Notes: generated by a model from the sequence alone, not told the origin. A DNA stretch of 56,875 nucleotides from Hyphomonadaceae bacterium (GCA_014378995.1 JACMMP010000105.1:1-56875), one strand, 5' to 3'. Counted from the first letter of the stretch, positions 36,720 to 45,123 are shown. Numbers and translations: made by a program.

Positions 36720-37259
36720 GTGCGTATTGACCTGGGGCGGATCAAGCTGTTTGCCGAAATCGGAGCGGCCGTAGCGGTGGTGTTATCGCTCGCATTTGTT
36801 GGCGTCCAAGTCCGAGAGGACGCGATGCAGACCAGATTGAATACCGTTGCCCTGGAAGTGACCGCCTACCAGGACCTGATTTCCAACATAAACGAACTGA
36901 ACCATTTGGCGATCACCGACCCGGATGTGGCGCGCATTCAGGTGAACCGTGGCGTGTCGCTCGACTCCTTGTCGCCAGTTGATCGCCGCCGCCAAGAAGC
37001 CATGGCGCTGTTCATGCTCCGCCACGGCGACATGGCTTATTATCAATTTGAGCATGGGCTGCTCGATCGGGAGCGTATGGATTCCGCGCTGGCGCCGTTG
37101 CGAGTGTGGCTGCGCTTCTGCTCGGTGCAGCAGGTCTGGGGCTACAGCCGGGCCAACTTCACCGAGAATTATCGAGCATACGTGGACGGCATCGTGACTA
37201 GCAGCCCGCCCCTAAACGATTGTCCGGCGCAACCTGGGCCGTCTGTCGTGGCGCCATAA
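36720..37259 (+). CDS. Island orphan with single N-terminal membrane helix
   Basis: A 179-residue protein: a membrane helix near residues 12-30 (FAEIGAAVAVVLSLAFVGVQVR) followed by a helical domain with RQEAMALFMLRHGDMAYYQFEHGLLD and ENYRAYVDGIV. It fits a broad, uncharacterised family of membrane-anchored helical proteins common in proteobacterial accessory regions. GGAGG lies upstream of its GTG start. Confidence 0.7.
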   Translation: MRIDLGRIKLFAEIGAAVAVVLSLAFVGVQVREDAMQTRLNTVALEVTAYQDLISNINELNHLAITDPDVARIQVNRGVSLDSLSPVDRRRQEAMALFMLRHGDMAYYQFEHGLLDRERMDSALAPLRVWLRFCSVQQVWGYSRANFTENYRAYVDGIVTSSPPLNDCPAQPGPSVVAP

Positions 37260-37309
37260 TCCCGATATCGATGCTGTGCGTCGGCGACCGTCAACCAAAC
37301 TCATCGGCG

Positions 37310-37475
37310 CCCACCACTGCTCTTCGGCGAGACCACGCCCGTCCTGCGAGCGCTAAGTCACCGGCAGCTCTCGGCGAGATCACGCCGTTTCTGCGGGTAA
37401 GGTGCCAGCGGCAGCAATTGAGCGAGTAGGCCGGTCGCAGAATTTTCCGCTGCGACGCACGATGGCCCATACTAG
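37310..37475. repeat. Cassette-like intergenic element, copy 4 (partly duplicated)
   Basis: Two tandem 5' halves (CTCTTCGGCGAGACCACGCC and CTCTCGGCGAGATCACGCCG) precede one 3' half that contains GAGCGAGTAGGCCGGTCGCA and GATGGCCCATACTAG. It follows the membrane-anchored orphan gene. Confidence 0.5.
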
Positions 37476-37496
37476 TCACCGATGTGATGTAAGTCG

Positions 37497-37931
37497 CTAG
37501 TACTCGAAGTCCCCAGCTAGCTTCTCCCAGTCCAGTGCCTTGATTTGCTCGACAACGTCGGACGCAATTGGCATGGCGAATTCGTCTTGGAGCCAGATGA
37601 CCACTAACTCGGAATAGTCCAACGACACATCTCGCGCTGATTTCATTGAGCGAAAGCGACCTGTACACGTAACGCTCGGCAACTTTGCCGGTGCGCCAAA
37701 TGGATAGGTCTCCCCGGGCGGAAGCTCGATTGGCAATTCCTGCGGTGCGAGTAGATAGCAAGATTTAGCGGGATCAGTCTTCTGATGCTCGGCGATCAAT
37801 CGATCCAGATAAATATTGTTGAGGCGCGTAGTCGGTAAACCCTCAAGAAGGCCTTCGTAGGTTGCCTTCTGTCGCAACTCCCACAGACGCACGTCGCGAC
37901 CGGAATTTAATCGGATTTCACGGTTGCTCAT
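37497..37931 (-). CDS. Island orphan, cytoplasmic
   Basis: A 144-residue protein without signal or membrane segment, rich in charged and Leu residues (YEGLLEGLPTTRLNNIYLDRLIAEHQ) and ending VVEQIKALDWEKLAGDFEY. No family is recognised. It is one of three minus-strand genes in the otherwise plus-strand array; elements lie at both ends. Confidence 0.62.
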   Translation of the reverse strand: MSNREIRLNSGRDVRLWELRQKATYEGLLEGLPTTRLNNIYLDRLIAEHQKTDPAKSCYLLAPQELPIELPPGETYPFGAPAKLPSVTCTGRFRSMKSARDVSLDYSELVVIWLQDEFAMPIASDVVEQIKALDWEKLAGDFEY

Positions 37932-37990
37932 AGTCTCCCACTAGCCTGTCAGGAGTGTGTATTCCATCGCTTCCGTGACTGGTGACGAGC

Positions 37991-38074
37991 GGCAGCTTTC
38001 GGCGAAAAGCGGACCTTCCCCCCGCCCGATCTGTGAATCCGGTCTAACGACCGCTATTGGCCAATTGAGACGTT
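37991..38074. repeat. Cassette-like intergenic element, copy 5
   Basis: CGGCAGCTTTCGGCGAAAAG starts the element; the end reads CTATTGGCCAATTGAGACG. TCTAACGACCGC within it is the closest approach to an integron-type core in the array. Confidence 0.45.
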
Positions 38075-38124
38075 CGACGGTCGTCTATAGACTTTCCTTT
38101 GGAGCGGAAATCCAAGGATGAGGC

Positions 38125-38541
38125 ATGACGCACATTAGGACGACTCCCGGCTGGAGTTTCGCGTCAATAGCGCTCGGCGTTGGACTCTACGGACTGCTGT
38201 TTTGGTCAGCATCATCCTACGTCGACGTCGACCACGGCTCTCGGTTTGAGCTGGCTTTCCTGATCGGCGTTATTCACTCCATCGCGGCCAGTACTGTCGG
38301 CTTACTTGGCTGGCTTTGGCTTCATTTTACAGGCCATCGTCGCTGGCAGACGGCGGTCTCGATCGCTGCATTTCTGTCATTCGCGCTAGCCCTGGCGACT
38401 AACACATACGGATTCACGTTGCCGCTAGATACTGAAGGGTTTGGTTGGGGCGACGCAATCTACGCAGCGCTTATCGCCGCAGTAATAAGCGCTGTTGTGG
38501 CGGGCGTCATGTGGCGCACGGCCTATCGAATCCCGCAATGA
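38125..38541 (+). CDS. Island orphan, four-helix membrane protein
   Basis: A 138-residue integral membrane protein with four predicted helices (about 12-32, 42-65, 75-95 and 110-132). No recognised family. An ATG at 38125 with AAGGATGAGG upstream is the likely start. A well-preserved element copy follows 13 bases after the stop. Confidence 0.68.
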   Translation: MTHIRTTPGWSFASIALGVGLYGLLFWSASSYVDVDHGSRFELAFLIGVIHSIAASTVGLLGWLWLHFTGHRRWQTAVSIAAFLSFALALATNTYGFTLPLDTEGFGWGDAIYAALIAAVISAVVAGVMWRTAYRIPQ

Positions 38542-38554
38542 GTTCTGCCGTTCG

Positions 38555-38676
38555 AATGACCGCTCCCGGCGAAAGCGAGCCGGTCTTGGTGCTACCAGGC
38601 CACCGACCGGAATGGATCGACCAAGCCCGTCGTATAAAGTAGCCTAATGACGTATGCTGGCCCGAACCGGACATTC
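38555..38676. repeat. Cassette-like intergenic element, copy 6 (best preserved)
   Basis: Runs from AATGACCGCTCCCGGCGAAA to CTGGCCCGAACCGGACATTC. The ends are imperfect inverted repeats (AATGaCC / GGaCATT). The middle carries ACCGGAATGGATCGACCAAG and TAATGACGTATGCTGG. Confidence 0.65.
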
Positions 38677-38692
38677 GCGATAGGATTGCCGG

Positions 38693-39217
38693 ATGAGATC
38701 AACGCGCGCATTCGCGTTCTTCGCGCTCTTGCTAATCGCAGCAGGTTGCGCCGGCCCCGAAGGCGGCGAGGTCGTTTGCCTGAGTGCGCCCATTGAGAAT
38801 GGGCGCGCTTATTTGGCTGAGCATCGAGAGGCGCTCGCGGCGGAAATTGTTCGGCGTGAAGCTTTCGTCATCGCAAACAGCGGACGCGACACCATCCGTA
38901 CCGCCCGCGTTATGGGAGGCGTGACCGAGGAACGACTTACACTACAAGCATACTTGCAAATTCGGGATCAATTCATCGACGGCTTCTCAGCGCTCAACAG
39001 CGAATGCACATTGCAGGCTGCGCCAACGTCCACCGAGACACGGCATCTGCTTATGGAGGACCTACTCTCCAGCGGCCTCGGAGGCGCGGCGACGACCCAA
39101 ATTGACGGCGACTATCTCGAAATAACGGTTGGAGCATCGTGTGACCTCTCCGAACCTTTCATTCGGGAATACCTTGAAAGGCGCGGCGTTGGGGAAGTCG
39201 AAAGCCGTCGCGGCTAG
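38693..39217 (+). CDS. Island orphan lipoprotein
   Basis: A 174-residue protein with a signal peptide and lipobox (LIAAGCAG), then an alpha/beta body with two further Cys residues (SECTLQ and GASCDLSEPF). No family is recognised. It is followed 16 bases later by an element copy and preceded by another, the typical arrangement of this array. Confidence 0.65.
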   Translation: MRSTRAFAFFALLLIAAGCAGPEGGEVVCLSAPIENGRAYLAEHREALAAEIVRREAFVIANSGRDTIRTARVMGGVTEERLTLQAYLQIRDQFIDGFSALNSECTLQAAPTSTETRHLLMEDLLSSGLGGAATTQIDGDYLEITVGASCDLSEPFIREYLERRGVGEVESRRG

Positions 39218-39233
39218 CGAGGCTCGTCCGCCT

Positions 39234-39348
39234 AATGACCGATTTCGGCTGTGATCTCAACCGGTGGGCACTGCCGGCAACTTTGGATCGACCAAGCCGT
39301 TCGCAAAAATCTGCGCTAGGTCCCACGCTGGCCCTATTGAGACATTGC
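39234..39348. repeat. Cassette-like intergenic element, copy 7
   Basis: Starts AATGACCGATTTCGGCTGTG and ends CTGGCCCTATTGAGACATTG. GGATCGACCAAGCCG in the middle matches copy 6. Confidence 0.6.
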
Positions 39349-39422
39349 GCGCTTGGCATTGCCTTGGAGTTCCTGTCATCCTGATTTTGGTCAGCCATCT
39401 GCATTGGTGAAGGATCGCCCGC

Positions 39423-40019
39423 TTGACCCCCGAATCATTGCTCGCGAGATTGGCGCAAACGGGCATCGAGGAAGTACCAGTCGAGTTCGGCGGCCCAGGT
39501 CACCGTTGCTCGGTATGGCTCACGGATGGCACACATCTGCCGTGCATCCTCATGGAGCGCGTCGGTCCCTACGCAGATCGCCTTCGTGAGATCGTTGACC
39601 AAGAACTTCGCGGCGAGGGCTCATACGCGCTTACTGCAAATCCCGTTCGCGAAGCACTTAAAACTCAGTTCGCTGGCAGCAACCATGTCACGTTACACGA
39701 TGTTGCCCGCATAGAGCCAAGCCCGTTCGCGATCCCAATGAGGCTGCTGAGGCAGGTCTCCGGCGAAACGGCGACGGATCTCTGGCTATTCTCACTCGAG
39801 ACCGCCGACGCTCGCCGCTTCACTTTCAGGGGTTCGCATTTAGCGCAGATGCTCTTTTTTGACCTGCCTGAAGGTGTTCATTTCGGTGATTTCACTAAAG
39901 TTCATAATTTGCGTCGAGGCCGGTCATCGGGACCAACGTTTGAGGCTCGCCCCTTCTTCAGATGCCTTGTGGACGATGAACCGCTTGAGGCTGACCTGTC
40001 TTTGCTGGGCCTCGAGTGA
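39423..40019 (+). CDS. Island orphan, cytoplasmic
   Basis: A 198-residue protein of mixed alpha/beta character with no signal. It starts at a TTG (39423; AAGGA upstream), MTPESLLARLAQTGIEEVP. Segments PFAIPMRLLRQVSGETATDLWLF and FDLPEGVHFGDFTKVHN look well folded. I do not recognise the family. Confidence 0.62.
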   Translation: MTPESLLARLAQTGIEEVPVEFGGPGHRCSVWLTDGTHLPCILMERVGPYADRLREIVDQELRGEGSYALTANPVREALKTQFAGSNHVTLHDVARIEPSPFAIPMRLLRQVSGETATDLWLFSLETADARRFTFRGSHLAQMLFFDLPEGVHFGDFTKVHNLRRGRSSGPTFEARPFFRCLVDDEPLEADLSLLGLE

Positions 40020-40039
40020 GTGACATGGATGGAGCCTCG

Positions 40040-40162
40040 AATGTCAGCTATCGGCGACACCTTGCCTTAGCATTCGCAACATGACCAAAGGCTAGAGTTG
40101 AGCGGCTAAGCCCGTGGTGATTTTGTACGCTACGGCGCGCCGTGGCCCATTGCGGACATTGC
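40040..40162. repeat. Cassette-like intergenic element, copy 8
   Basis: Starts AATGTCAGCTATCGGCGACA and ends GTGGCCCATTGCGGACATTG. The termini give the clearest inverted pair, AATGTC / GACATT. Confidence 0.6.
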
Positions 40163-40212
40163 GCTCGGTAGCGTGCGGCGACAGATTGCGACTGAGTAAG
40201 CAGGACAAGAAG

Positions 40213-40455
40213 ATGGATCGAGCAACCGCAAAGGTCATCGCTGTGGCTGCGCTCCGCAGCGCGGCAGAGATCAACAACCTTGTTCCGTTGCTCAAGGCGA
40301 TCTGTTCAGAACAGGAATACGAGGCGTGGCGCGACAGGATCGCAGAGGCTTCGATGCGAGTGACGCAAGGGCTGCTGCCGACAGTGTTCGCAGAGCATGC
40401 TGATCTAGAAGCGGAGATAGAGGCGCACTACCAGAGATTTGGTCGGCCCGCTTAG
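40213..40455 (+). CDS. Island orphan, 80-residue helical protein
   Basis: An all-helical small protein (MDRATAKVIAVAALRSAAEINNLVPLLKAICSEQEYEAW). The ATG at 40213 has ACAAGAAG upstream and is preferred over frame extension into the repeat. No family recognised. The stop is inside the first bases of the next element copy. Confidence 0.6.
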   Translation: MDRATAKVIAVAALRSAAEINNLVPLLKAICSEQEYEAWRDRIAEASMRVTQGLLPTVFAEHADLEAEIEAHYQRFGRPA

Positions 40456-40577
40456 CGTCCGCCTTCGGCGAAAGCGAGCCGTTACGGCGACGATTACGCC
40501 ACTGACCGGCTTCAGGAGAGTAGGCCAGTCGCGAAAATCAGCGTCATGACGTACGCTGGCCCGAAGCGGTATTTCGC
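40455..40577. repeat. Cassette-like intergenic element, copy 9
   Basis: Starts GCGTCCGCCTTCGGCGAAAG at the stop codon of the previous gene, contains GAGAGTAGGCCAGTCGCGAA and GTCATGACGTACGCTGGCCC, and ends GAAGCGGTATTTCG. Confidence 0.58.
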
Positions 40578-40578
40578 A

Positions 40579-40902
40579 CTAAAGCAACCCGGTCCGTCGG
40601 TCGCCCGCCCATTTGAGATAAATGCGCCGCATCTCTGCGCGATCCGCACCGGTGATTTCAGTGGCCTTGGCGTCGCTTATGCCTACCCCATGAAGGAGGT
40701 CATTCATCGCGTTGTTGATCGCGAGGTAAGCGTCGGAATCGTAAGCGTCATCGATATTTGGCCACTCACTTAGCAATTGGCGCATAGTGTCCGGATACAC
40801 GCCGAGCCGGGTTTGAAAGTCCAAGTCGAAGAACTCAAACGTCGCCGCCATAGCTCGACGGACGACCTGTTGTTCCTCTGGTGTGAGCGAAACCAAGGGC
40901 AT
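40579..40902 (-). CDS. Island orphan, acidic helical protein
   Basis: A 107-residue protein (MPLVSLTPEEQQVVRRAMAATFEFF) with predominantly helical, acidic sequence. No family recognised. It lies tail-to-tail with copy 9 of the element, whose end abuts its stop. Confidence 0.62.
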   Translation of the reverse strand: MPLVSLTPEEQQVVRRAMAATFEFFDLDFQTRLGVYPDTMRQLLSEWPNIDDAYDSDAYLAINNAMNDLLHGVGISDAKATEITGADRAEMRRIYLKWAGDRRTGLL

Positions 40903-40920
40903 CCGGTGCTTCTACCATCA

Positions 40921-41037
40921 ATGGCTGAAATCGGCGAGACCGCGCCATTGCTGCGGACGCTGAGCGATGACCGGAATGGATTGACTCTGCCGCTCGCGAT
41001 TTTCTGCGATCGGGAGGGCTTGGCCCTATTCGGACTC
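40921..41037. repeat. Cassette-like intergenic element, copy 10
   Basis: Contains CTGAAATCGGCGAGACCGCG and ATGACCGGAATGGATTGAC, and ends AGGGCTTGGCCCTATTCGGA. It separates two minus-strand genes and overlaps the end of the downstream one. Confidence 0.5.
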
Positions 41038-41280
41038 TAGCGCTTTGAAGGCGCTTTCCAGGGCCGGAACTAGACTGCCTTGGTATTCGTGCAGCGATGA
41101 CCACCCCTCGCTGACAACAATGGCTTCCTTCGCATCGACGAGCGACAAGCCATAGACTTCCCTCAACATTCGAAGACGCGGGATAAAATCCAAGCCCGCA
41201 TCCTTTGCAGCCATTGCACATTCGACCGGGCTTCGACCCCGTCGCTTCATCTCATGAAATGGCTCGAATTCGTCGGGCAT
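41026..41280 (-). CDS. Island small protein with L7/L12-like C-terminal helix motif
   Basis: An 84-residue protein from MPDEFEPFHEMKRRGRS. The segment LRMLREVYGLSLVDAKEAIV resembles the C-terminal fold of ribosomal protein L7/L12 (an IKxVRExTGLGLKEAKDLV-like pattern), seen in several small uncharacterised proteins. The start is set at 41280, since the preceding residues come from the element. Function unknown. Confidence 0.58.
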   Translation of the reverse strand: MPDEFEPFHEMKRRGRSPVECAMAAKDAGLDFIPRLRMLREVYGLSLVDAKEAIVVSEGWSSLHEYQGSLVPALESAFKALESE

Positions 41281-41313
41281 GGTCCTACTAGAAATCGAAA
41301 GCGCACGATGGGC

Positions 41314-41436
41314 AATGGCAGCTTTCGGCGACATCGAGCCGTTGCTGCGTTCGCTAAGTCATTGGCTGCAATGGAGAGAGTACGCCGGTCGAGAAAATTT
41401 GCGTGATGGCACGCGCTGGCCCATTCCGGACATTGA
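41314..41436. repeat. Cassette-like intergenic element, copy 11 (well preserved)
   Basis: Starts AATGGCAGCTTTCGGCGACA and ends CTGGCCCATTCCGGACATTG, with GAGAGAGTACGCCGGTCGAG in the middle. The ends pair over about 16 bases with mismatches. Confidence 0.63.
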
Positions 41437-41494
41437 GAAATGCGGCTGCGCCTTTATCGTCTGACAGAACCGTAGCATCGGACGGGAGAGAATT

Positions 41495-42052
41495 TTGTCT
41501 TGGGCGACGGAAAACTGCCAACGCGTCGAGTCCCTGCGCGGCTTGCGGATCGTCAGCACGAAGGTCGTTGAACAGGCCCTTATCCAAGAAGGAGCCGACG
41601 GCATGCCAATGTACCGGCATGATGCAATGCCGTTTCTTCAAGCCGTTCTCGTGGAATTCCGGTTGGGCGACGGGCGGTTTGCCTGCTTCAGCACTTGGCA
41701 GAATGACGACACCTTTCCGCTCGCCCTAGATATACGGGAACAGAGTTTGATTGCAGATCACTGGGGCGAGCCACTGCGCGAAGGTGAGCCGTCGATCTAC
41801 AGGATCGCGCCTGAGACCAACCTTCCGCTGGGCGTCATCACTGGGGTTCGCACAAGTCTCGACGCCGCGGACGACCTTTTTCAGGTCGAGATCGAGATTG
41901 ATGGCCGCCCGATGTTGTTGCGGGCCGGCGAAGTCATCGAGCACGGTCAAGGGCGTGCGGCAGCGTGCGATTTGGCCGGCGAAATCCTGGTGTTTCCCGA
42001 CGCTGCCAACCTCCAGAGGGCGCGCTTGAACGAAGTTATCGAGTTAGCGTGA
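41495..42052 (+). CDS. Island orphan, beta-rich cytoplasmic protein
   Basis: A 185-residue protein, start TTG 41495 with GGGAGAG upstream. Alternating strands (AVLVEFRLGDGRFACFSTWQ, LFQVEIEIDGRPMLLRAGEV) suggest a beta sandwich; no catalytic motif or family is recognised. A diverged element copy follows directly after the stop. Confidence 0.62.
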   Translation: MSWATENCQRVESLRGLRIVSTKVVEQALIQEGADGMPMYRHDAMPFLQAVLVEFRLGDGRFACFSTWQNDDTFPLALDIREQSLIADHWGEPLREGEPSIYRIAPETNLPLGVITGVRTSLDAADDLFQVEIEIDGRPMLLRAGEVIEHGQGRAAACDLAGEILVFPDAANLQRARLNEVIELA

Positions 42053-42143
42053 GCGTCCATAACCGGCGACATCGCGCCGATCTGACGGGCAGGGTGCGAG
42101 CGGCTGGATTAGAGCGCGCTGGCCATCTGGAAGATATTGCGAT
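42053..42143. repeat. Cassette-like intergenic element, copy 12 (decayed)
   Basis: GAGCGTCCATAACCGGCGAC and GCTGGCCATCTGGAAGATAT keep the outline of the family with many changes. It is the last recognisable copy inside the island. Confidence 0.42.
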
Positions 42144-42313
42144 TGGCCTGGACCTGTATTGGCGATCGTGAGCCGTTCATGTGTGCGCTGCGTTTGGGCG
42201 AGTGAGCAGGTCACTGAATTTCGGGGCCCCGGCGAGCGCCCGCGCACCTCGAACCGTGGGCTGAGCCGTGGTTTCGAGGGCCCGAAGTACGTCACTGACG
42301 CCAAAAGCCCTTT

Positions 42314-42655
42314 GTGATCAGGTCATTCACGATAATGCTGCGGGGGTTGGGTGAGCCGCCTGGCCCGAAACGCGCCTCAGGGCTGGGCGCAGCCGAGCAC
42401 ACCGCGTTTGCTGGGGCGTCAGGCACGCTCGAGCCTCGTCGGAGTGTCGCCGTCGCTCATCTTCTCGGTATGGGTGTCGGTCGCAACGATTTGTCGCCGG
42501 GGCAGAGATTGGCGCTGACGATCGCCTTCACGCTGACGACCGGCCAGCGGTTCGAAGCGTTGACAGAAGCCGACCTCGATCGGATCGAAAGGCAGGCCGG
42601 CCAGACATCGTGTGTGCTTGGGCCGGCCCTGACAGCAGGGGCGCGTCAGCTATGA
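42314..42655 (+). CDS. Possible small ORF, uncertain
   Basis: A 113-codon frame from GTG 42314. The second half (LLGMGVGRNDLSPGQRLALTIAFTLTTGQRFEALTEADLDRIERQ) is protein-like; the first 40 residues are not. No family is recognised, no clear ribosome site is seen, and it overlaps the end of the convergent protease gene by ten bases. A shorter start is possible. Confidence 0.35.
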   Translation: MIRSFTIMLRGLGEPPGPKRASGLGAAEHTAFAGASGTLEPRRSVAVAHLLGMGVGRNDLSPGQRLALTIAFTLTTGQRFEALTEADLDRIERQAGQTSCVLGPALTAGARQL

Positions 42656-43452
42656 GGTTTGGCGCTACGGATGGCGGCGACGATGGTTGTTAACCGCGTG
42701 CCGACGAGCAGTTTGTTCGCCTTGTTCTTGTGTGTGATGAGTGCAGTTGCGCCGACACGAGGTGCTTTCTTACCGGCGAGCACGTCGGGGTGCGCGAGAT
42801 CGTGCATCGCCAAAATTGCGCCACCGCTCGTTCCGACTGGGTCGAATGGCTTTTGGCCATTGAAGCCTTTCGGATCGCGCAACAACGCCAAATGTTGCGC
42901 TGTATTGATCTCGGCGGCGACCAAGACGTCCGGGTCCGTGACTTCAACCGAGATAAACGGAACCGTCGTCGGTCGAATTTTCTTTCCGATGAAGTCGATC
43001 GACTTCTTGCCGTTGCGCGAATTCGGATAGCCGTAGGCGCAGTAAAAATGCGCCTTCGGGATTTTCATTTCCTCCGGCGCAAAGGGAATGATGCCCCGTT
43101 GCCGCCATTCCGCCCCGACGGGCGTGAAAGCGAAGTCGATGAGATCGTTTTCACGGTCGCCGTCCTGCGCTTTGGTGATGCCGAAGATCGCGGTGATTTC
43201 ATGCGTCTTGCCTATGCCGACGAAGAGCGTTGTTTTCTTGCTGCTCACATCGATCACGTGGGCGCATGTGACGAGGTAGTCTTGTTCGTCGACGGTGATG
43301 AACGTGCACGTGGCGTAATGCTCGGGGTCGTCGCCGTCGTTAATGTAGATCGGGCGAACGGCTTGCTTCGCACGGGTGGTGACTGCCGTTTCGGCCAGAG
43401 CCAGAGCGGCCGCCGCACTTTCTTTCATTGTGATAATTCCGGCTGCTGTCAT
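42646..43452 (-). CDS. Trypsin-fold serine protease
   Basis: A 268-residue cytoplasmic protein with a trypsin/HtrA-like catalytic triad: His in YLVTCAHVIDV, Asp in ENDLIDFAFTPV, Ser in VGTSGGAI. There is no signal peptide. Lone cytoplasmic trypsin-like proteases are found in bacterial defence and stress loci as activators of effectors. It lies at the start of the defence-like group and is divergent from the RHH-YfbU gene. The ATG follows AAGGAGACGTC. Confidence 0.78.
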   Translation of the reverse strand: MTAAGIITMKESAAAALALAETAVTTRAKQAVRPIYINDGDDPEHYATCTFITVDEQDYLVTCAHVIDVSSKKTTLFVGIGKTHEITAIFGITKAQDGDRENDLIDFAFTPVGAEWRQRGIIPFAPEEMKIPKAHFYCAYGYPNSRNGKKSIDFIGKKIRPTTVPFISVEVTDPDVLVAAEINTAQHLALLRDPKGFNGQKPFDPVGTSGGAILAMHDLAHPDVLAGKKAPRVGATALITHKNKANKLLVGTRLTTIVAAIRSAKPHS

Positions 43453-43684
43453 CTGACGTCTCCTTGCGGCTTTTTAGGCACCGGCTCCATGACAGTGACA
43501 AAGCCGCCTCGATGTGGTCCTGCGCCAGCAGGCCGAAGCCCGTCGTGTTGTCGACCTGTGTAATCGCCATCATCGGAACATAACAAGAACACACCCGACA
43601 CGCTCCTTGCTATTCTCCGGTAGACTTCCGTTATGTACGTATGATATACGGGACGGACGTAACTCTTACGGAGACAGTGACCCA

Positions 43685-44377
43685 ATGGCACCCCTGAGCG
43701 AGCGTTTTGAAATGCGTTTAGACGAGGATCTGGTGAAGCGCCTCGATAAGTGGCGTGCCGAACGTTCAGAGTTGCCGTCGCGGTCTGAAGCGGCGCGGGC
43801 GCTCATAGAGATCGGTCTCATTCGCGCCGAGACGAGCAACGCCGAAGTCACCGACGGCGAAAAGCTGATCCTCGGCATGCTTACCGACATGTACAAGAGC
43901 CTCAAGATCAAGGGCGAGTCCGATCCTGACCTCATCATGTCCAGCATTTACGGCGGTCACATGTGGGCGCTGAAGTGGGAGCTCACCGGGTTGCTTCACG
44001 ACCATGTTGATGATCGCCGCAAGGTCTCTGAGGTCGTCAACATTCTCGACATGTGGAGCTTCATGGAAAGCGCTTACGAAAAGTCGGATGTGACGGCGAA
44101 GACGCGTATCAAGACTGAATGCACTCCGCTCGGCGATCCGGTCCGCTTCCACGGGTTCGATGGCAACAATGAGAGCGAGCACATGGGTATCGCGCGCTTC
44201 CTGATCGATAAGCTGGATCGATTTCAGTCGTTCAAGGGGCGCGACATGAATTCACACTGCCCGGTCCTGCAGCGCTATCTCGCTATGTATCGAAAGTTTG
44301 AAGGTATGCGCCCATCGCTGGGGGGAGGGCGCGAATTATCAACGACGCAGCTCATCGACCTGATGAACACGCGATGA
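43685..44377 (+). CDS. RHH DNA-binding domain fused to YfbU
   Basis: A 230-residue protein. Residues 1-45 form a ribbon-helix-helix domain (RFEMRLDEDLVKRLDKWRAE, SRSEAARALIEIGL); from about 55 a YfbU-type domain follows (TDGEKLILGMLTDMYKSL, ILDMWSFMESAYEK, FHGFDGNNESEHMGIARFLI, LSTTQLIDLMN). YfbU is a small protein of unknown role, linked to toxicity in E. coli in some reports as I recall. The RHH part suggests self-repression, as for antitoxins. The ATG at 43685 follows GGAGACAG. Confidence 0.82.
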   Translation: MAPLSERFEMRLDEDLVKRLDKWRAERSELPSRSEAARALIEIGLIRAETSNAEVTDGEKLILGMLTDMYKSLKIKGESDPDLIMSSIYGGHMWALKWELTGLLHDHVDDRRKVSEVVNILDMWSFMESAYEKSDVTAKTRIKTECTPLGDPVRFHGFDGNNESEHMGIARFLIDKLDRFQSFKGRDMNSHCPVLQRYLAMYRKFEGMRPSLGGGRELSTTQLIDLMNTR

Positions 44378-44380
44378 CCG

Positions 44381-45112
44381 TTACGACCGTTCGTCGAGAA
44401 CGCGCAGCAGGTGGCTCGCCAGCATCAAGAGTTCTGCCGCTTTCGCGGGATTGTTTAAACCAACCTCGCGGTGCGAGTTCGGGTTTTTGAACGCGCCGAT
44501 CGCGCCACTGAACAGGTGCGCAATCGCTTCGCGTTCGGCTTTCGGCAACGTCTTGTCGGTCAGCGGACCGTCAACGGTAGCGAACGCCTTGCGCATAAGG
44601 TCTACGCCGAGGTCAGTCGCTTCATAACCGCCCGCGTTGCGCACGGCGATCTCGACCTGCTTGAAAGCTTCGAAGATCGCTGTATCGTACGTCTCGCGCA
44701 CGTAAAGCGGCCAAGCCGTCGCCTGGATCGTCGGGTGCAGCGCGTCGCGTTTCAGCGCGGTCTCAGCTAGCAACGCTTTGAATTTGTCGTGTGTGTTGGT
44801 GGTCATGCCGCGGCGCGTCACGACGTGGTAGACGTAGTTTTGATCGTAGGACGGCGCGACCAGCCCGTAGGTGACAAGCCAGCTGTGCGCCTCGGCAACT
44901 GCTCGCTTGAACGCCATCTTGTGTTGCTGTGTGTGTGTCGCCGGTTCGTGAAGCTGGCCATCGTACGAGTTGAACAGAGTGTTGAACATGTTGCCGGCGT
45001 GGATTGCGCCGCCGTTTCCGCTCGACTGCAGTGCACGAAGAACGGCCCACGCCAACTCTTCAACCGTCAGGTCTAACGCCGCCTGCATCGTCGGTATGTA
45101 TTGCTTGAGCAT
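44381..45112 (-). CDS. TIGR02391 (Ymh-like) family protein
   Basis: A 243-residue protein. The C-terminal half has the family signature: LHPTIQATAWPLYVRETYDTAIFEAFKQVE, DLGVDLMRKAFA, AHLFSGAIGAFKNPNSHREV and LLMLASHLLRVLDE, similar to HEPN-like helical proteins seen in restriction and abortive-infection loci. An N-terminal ~110-residue domain may recognise DNA or a partner. It is convergent with the RHH-YfbU gene (three-base gap) and divergent from the DUF3800-like gene; a palindrome sits upstream of its start. Confidence 0.82.
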   Translation of the reverse strand: MLKQYIPTMQAALDLTVEELAWAVLRALQSSGNGGAIHAGNMFNTLFNSYDGQLHEPATHTQQHKMAFKRAVAEAHSWLVTYGLVAPSYDQNYVYHVVTRRGMTTNTHDKFKALLAETALKRDALHPTIQATAWPLYVRETYDTAIFEAFKQVEIAVRNAGGYEATDLGVDLMRKAFATVDGPLTDKTLPKAEREAIAHLFSGAIGAFKNPNSHREVGLNNPAKAAELLMLASHLLRVLDERS

Positions 45113-45123
45113 GTCGGATTATA

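Noticed and set aside
35340-42143. Classical class 1-type integron
   Set aside because: The repeats lack GTTRRRY/RYYYAAC core sites, no IntI with its extra domain is present, some genes are on the opposite strand, and a related repeat lies outside the island.
43453-43684. Small minus-strand frames upstream of the protease (MAITQVDNTTGFG...)
   Set aside because: The 5' part looks protein-like, but it does not reach the protease start without a frame change and has no clear ribosome site; not enough to call a gene.
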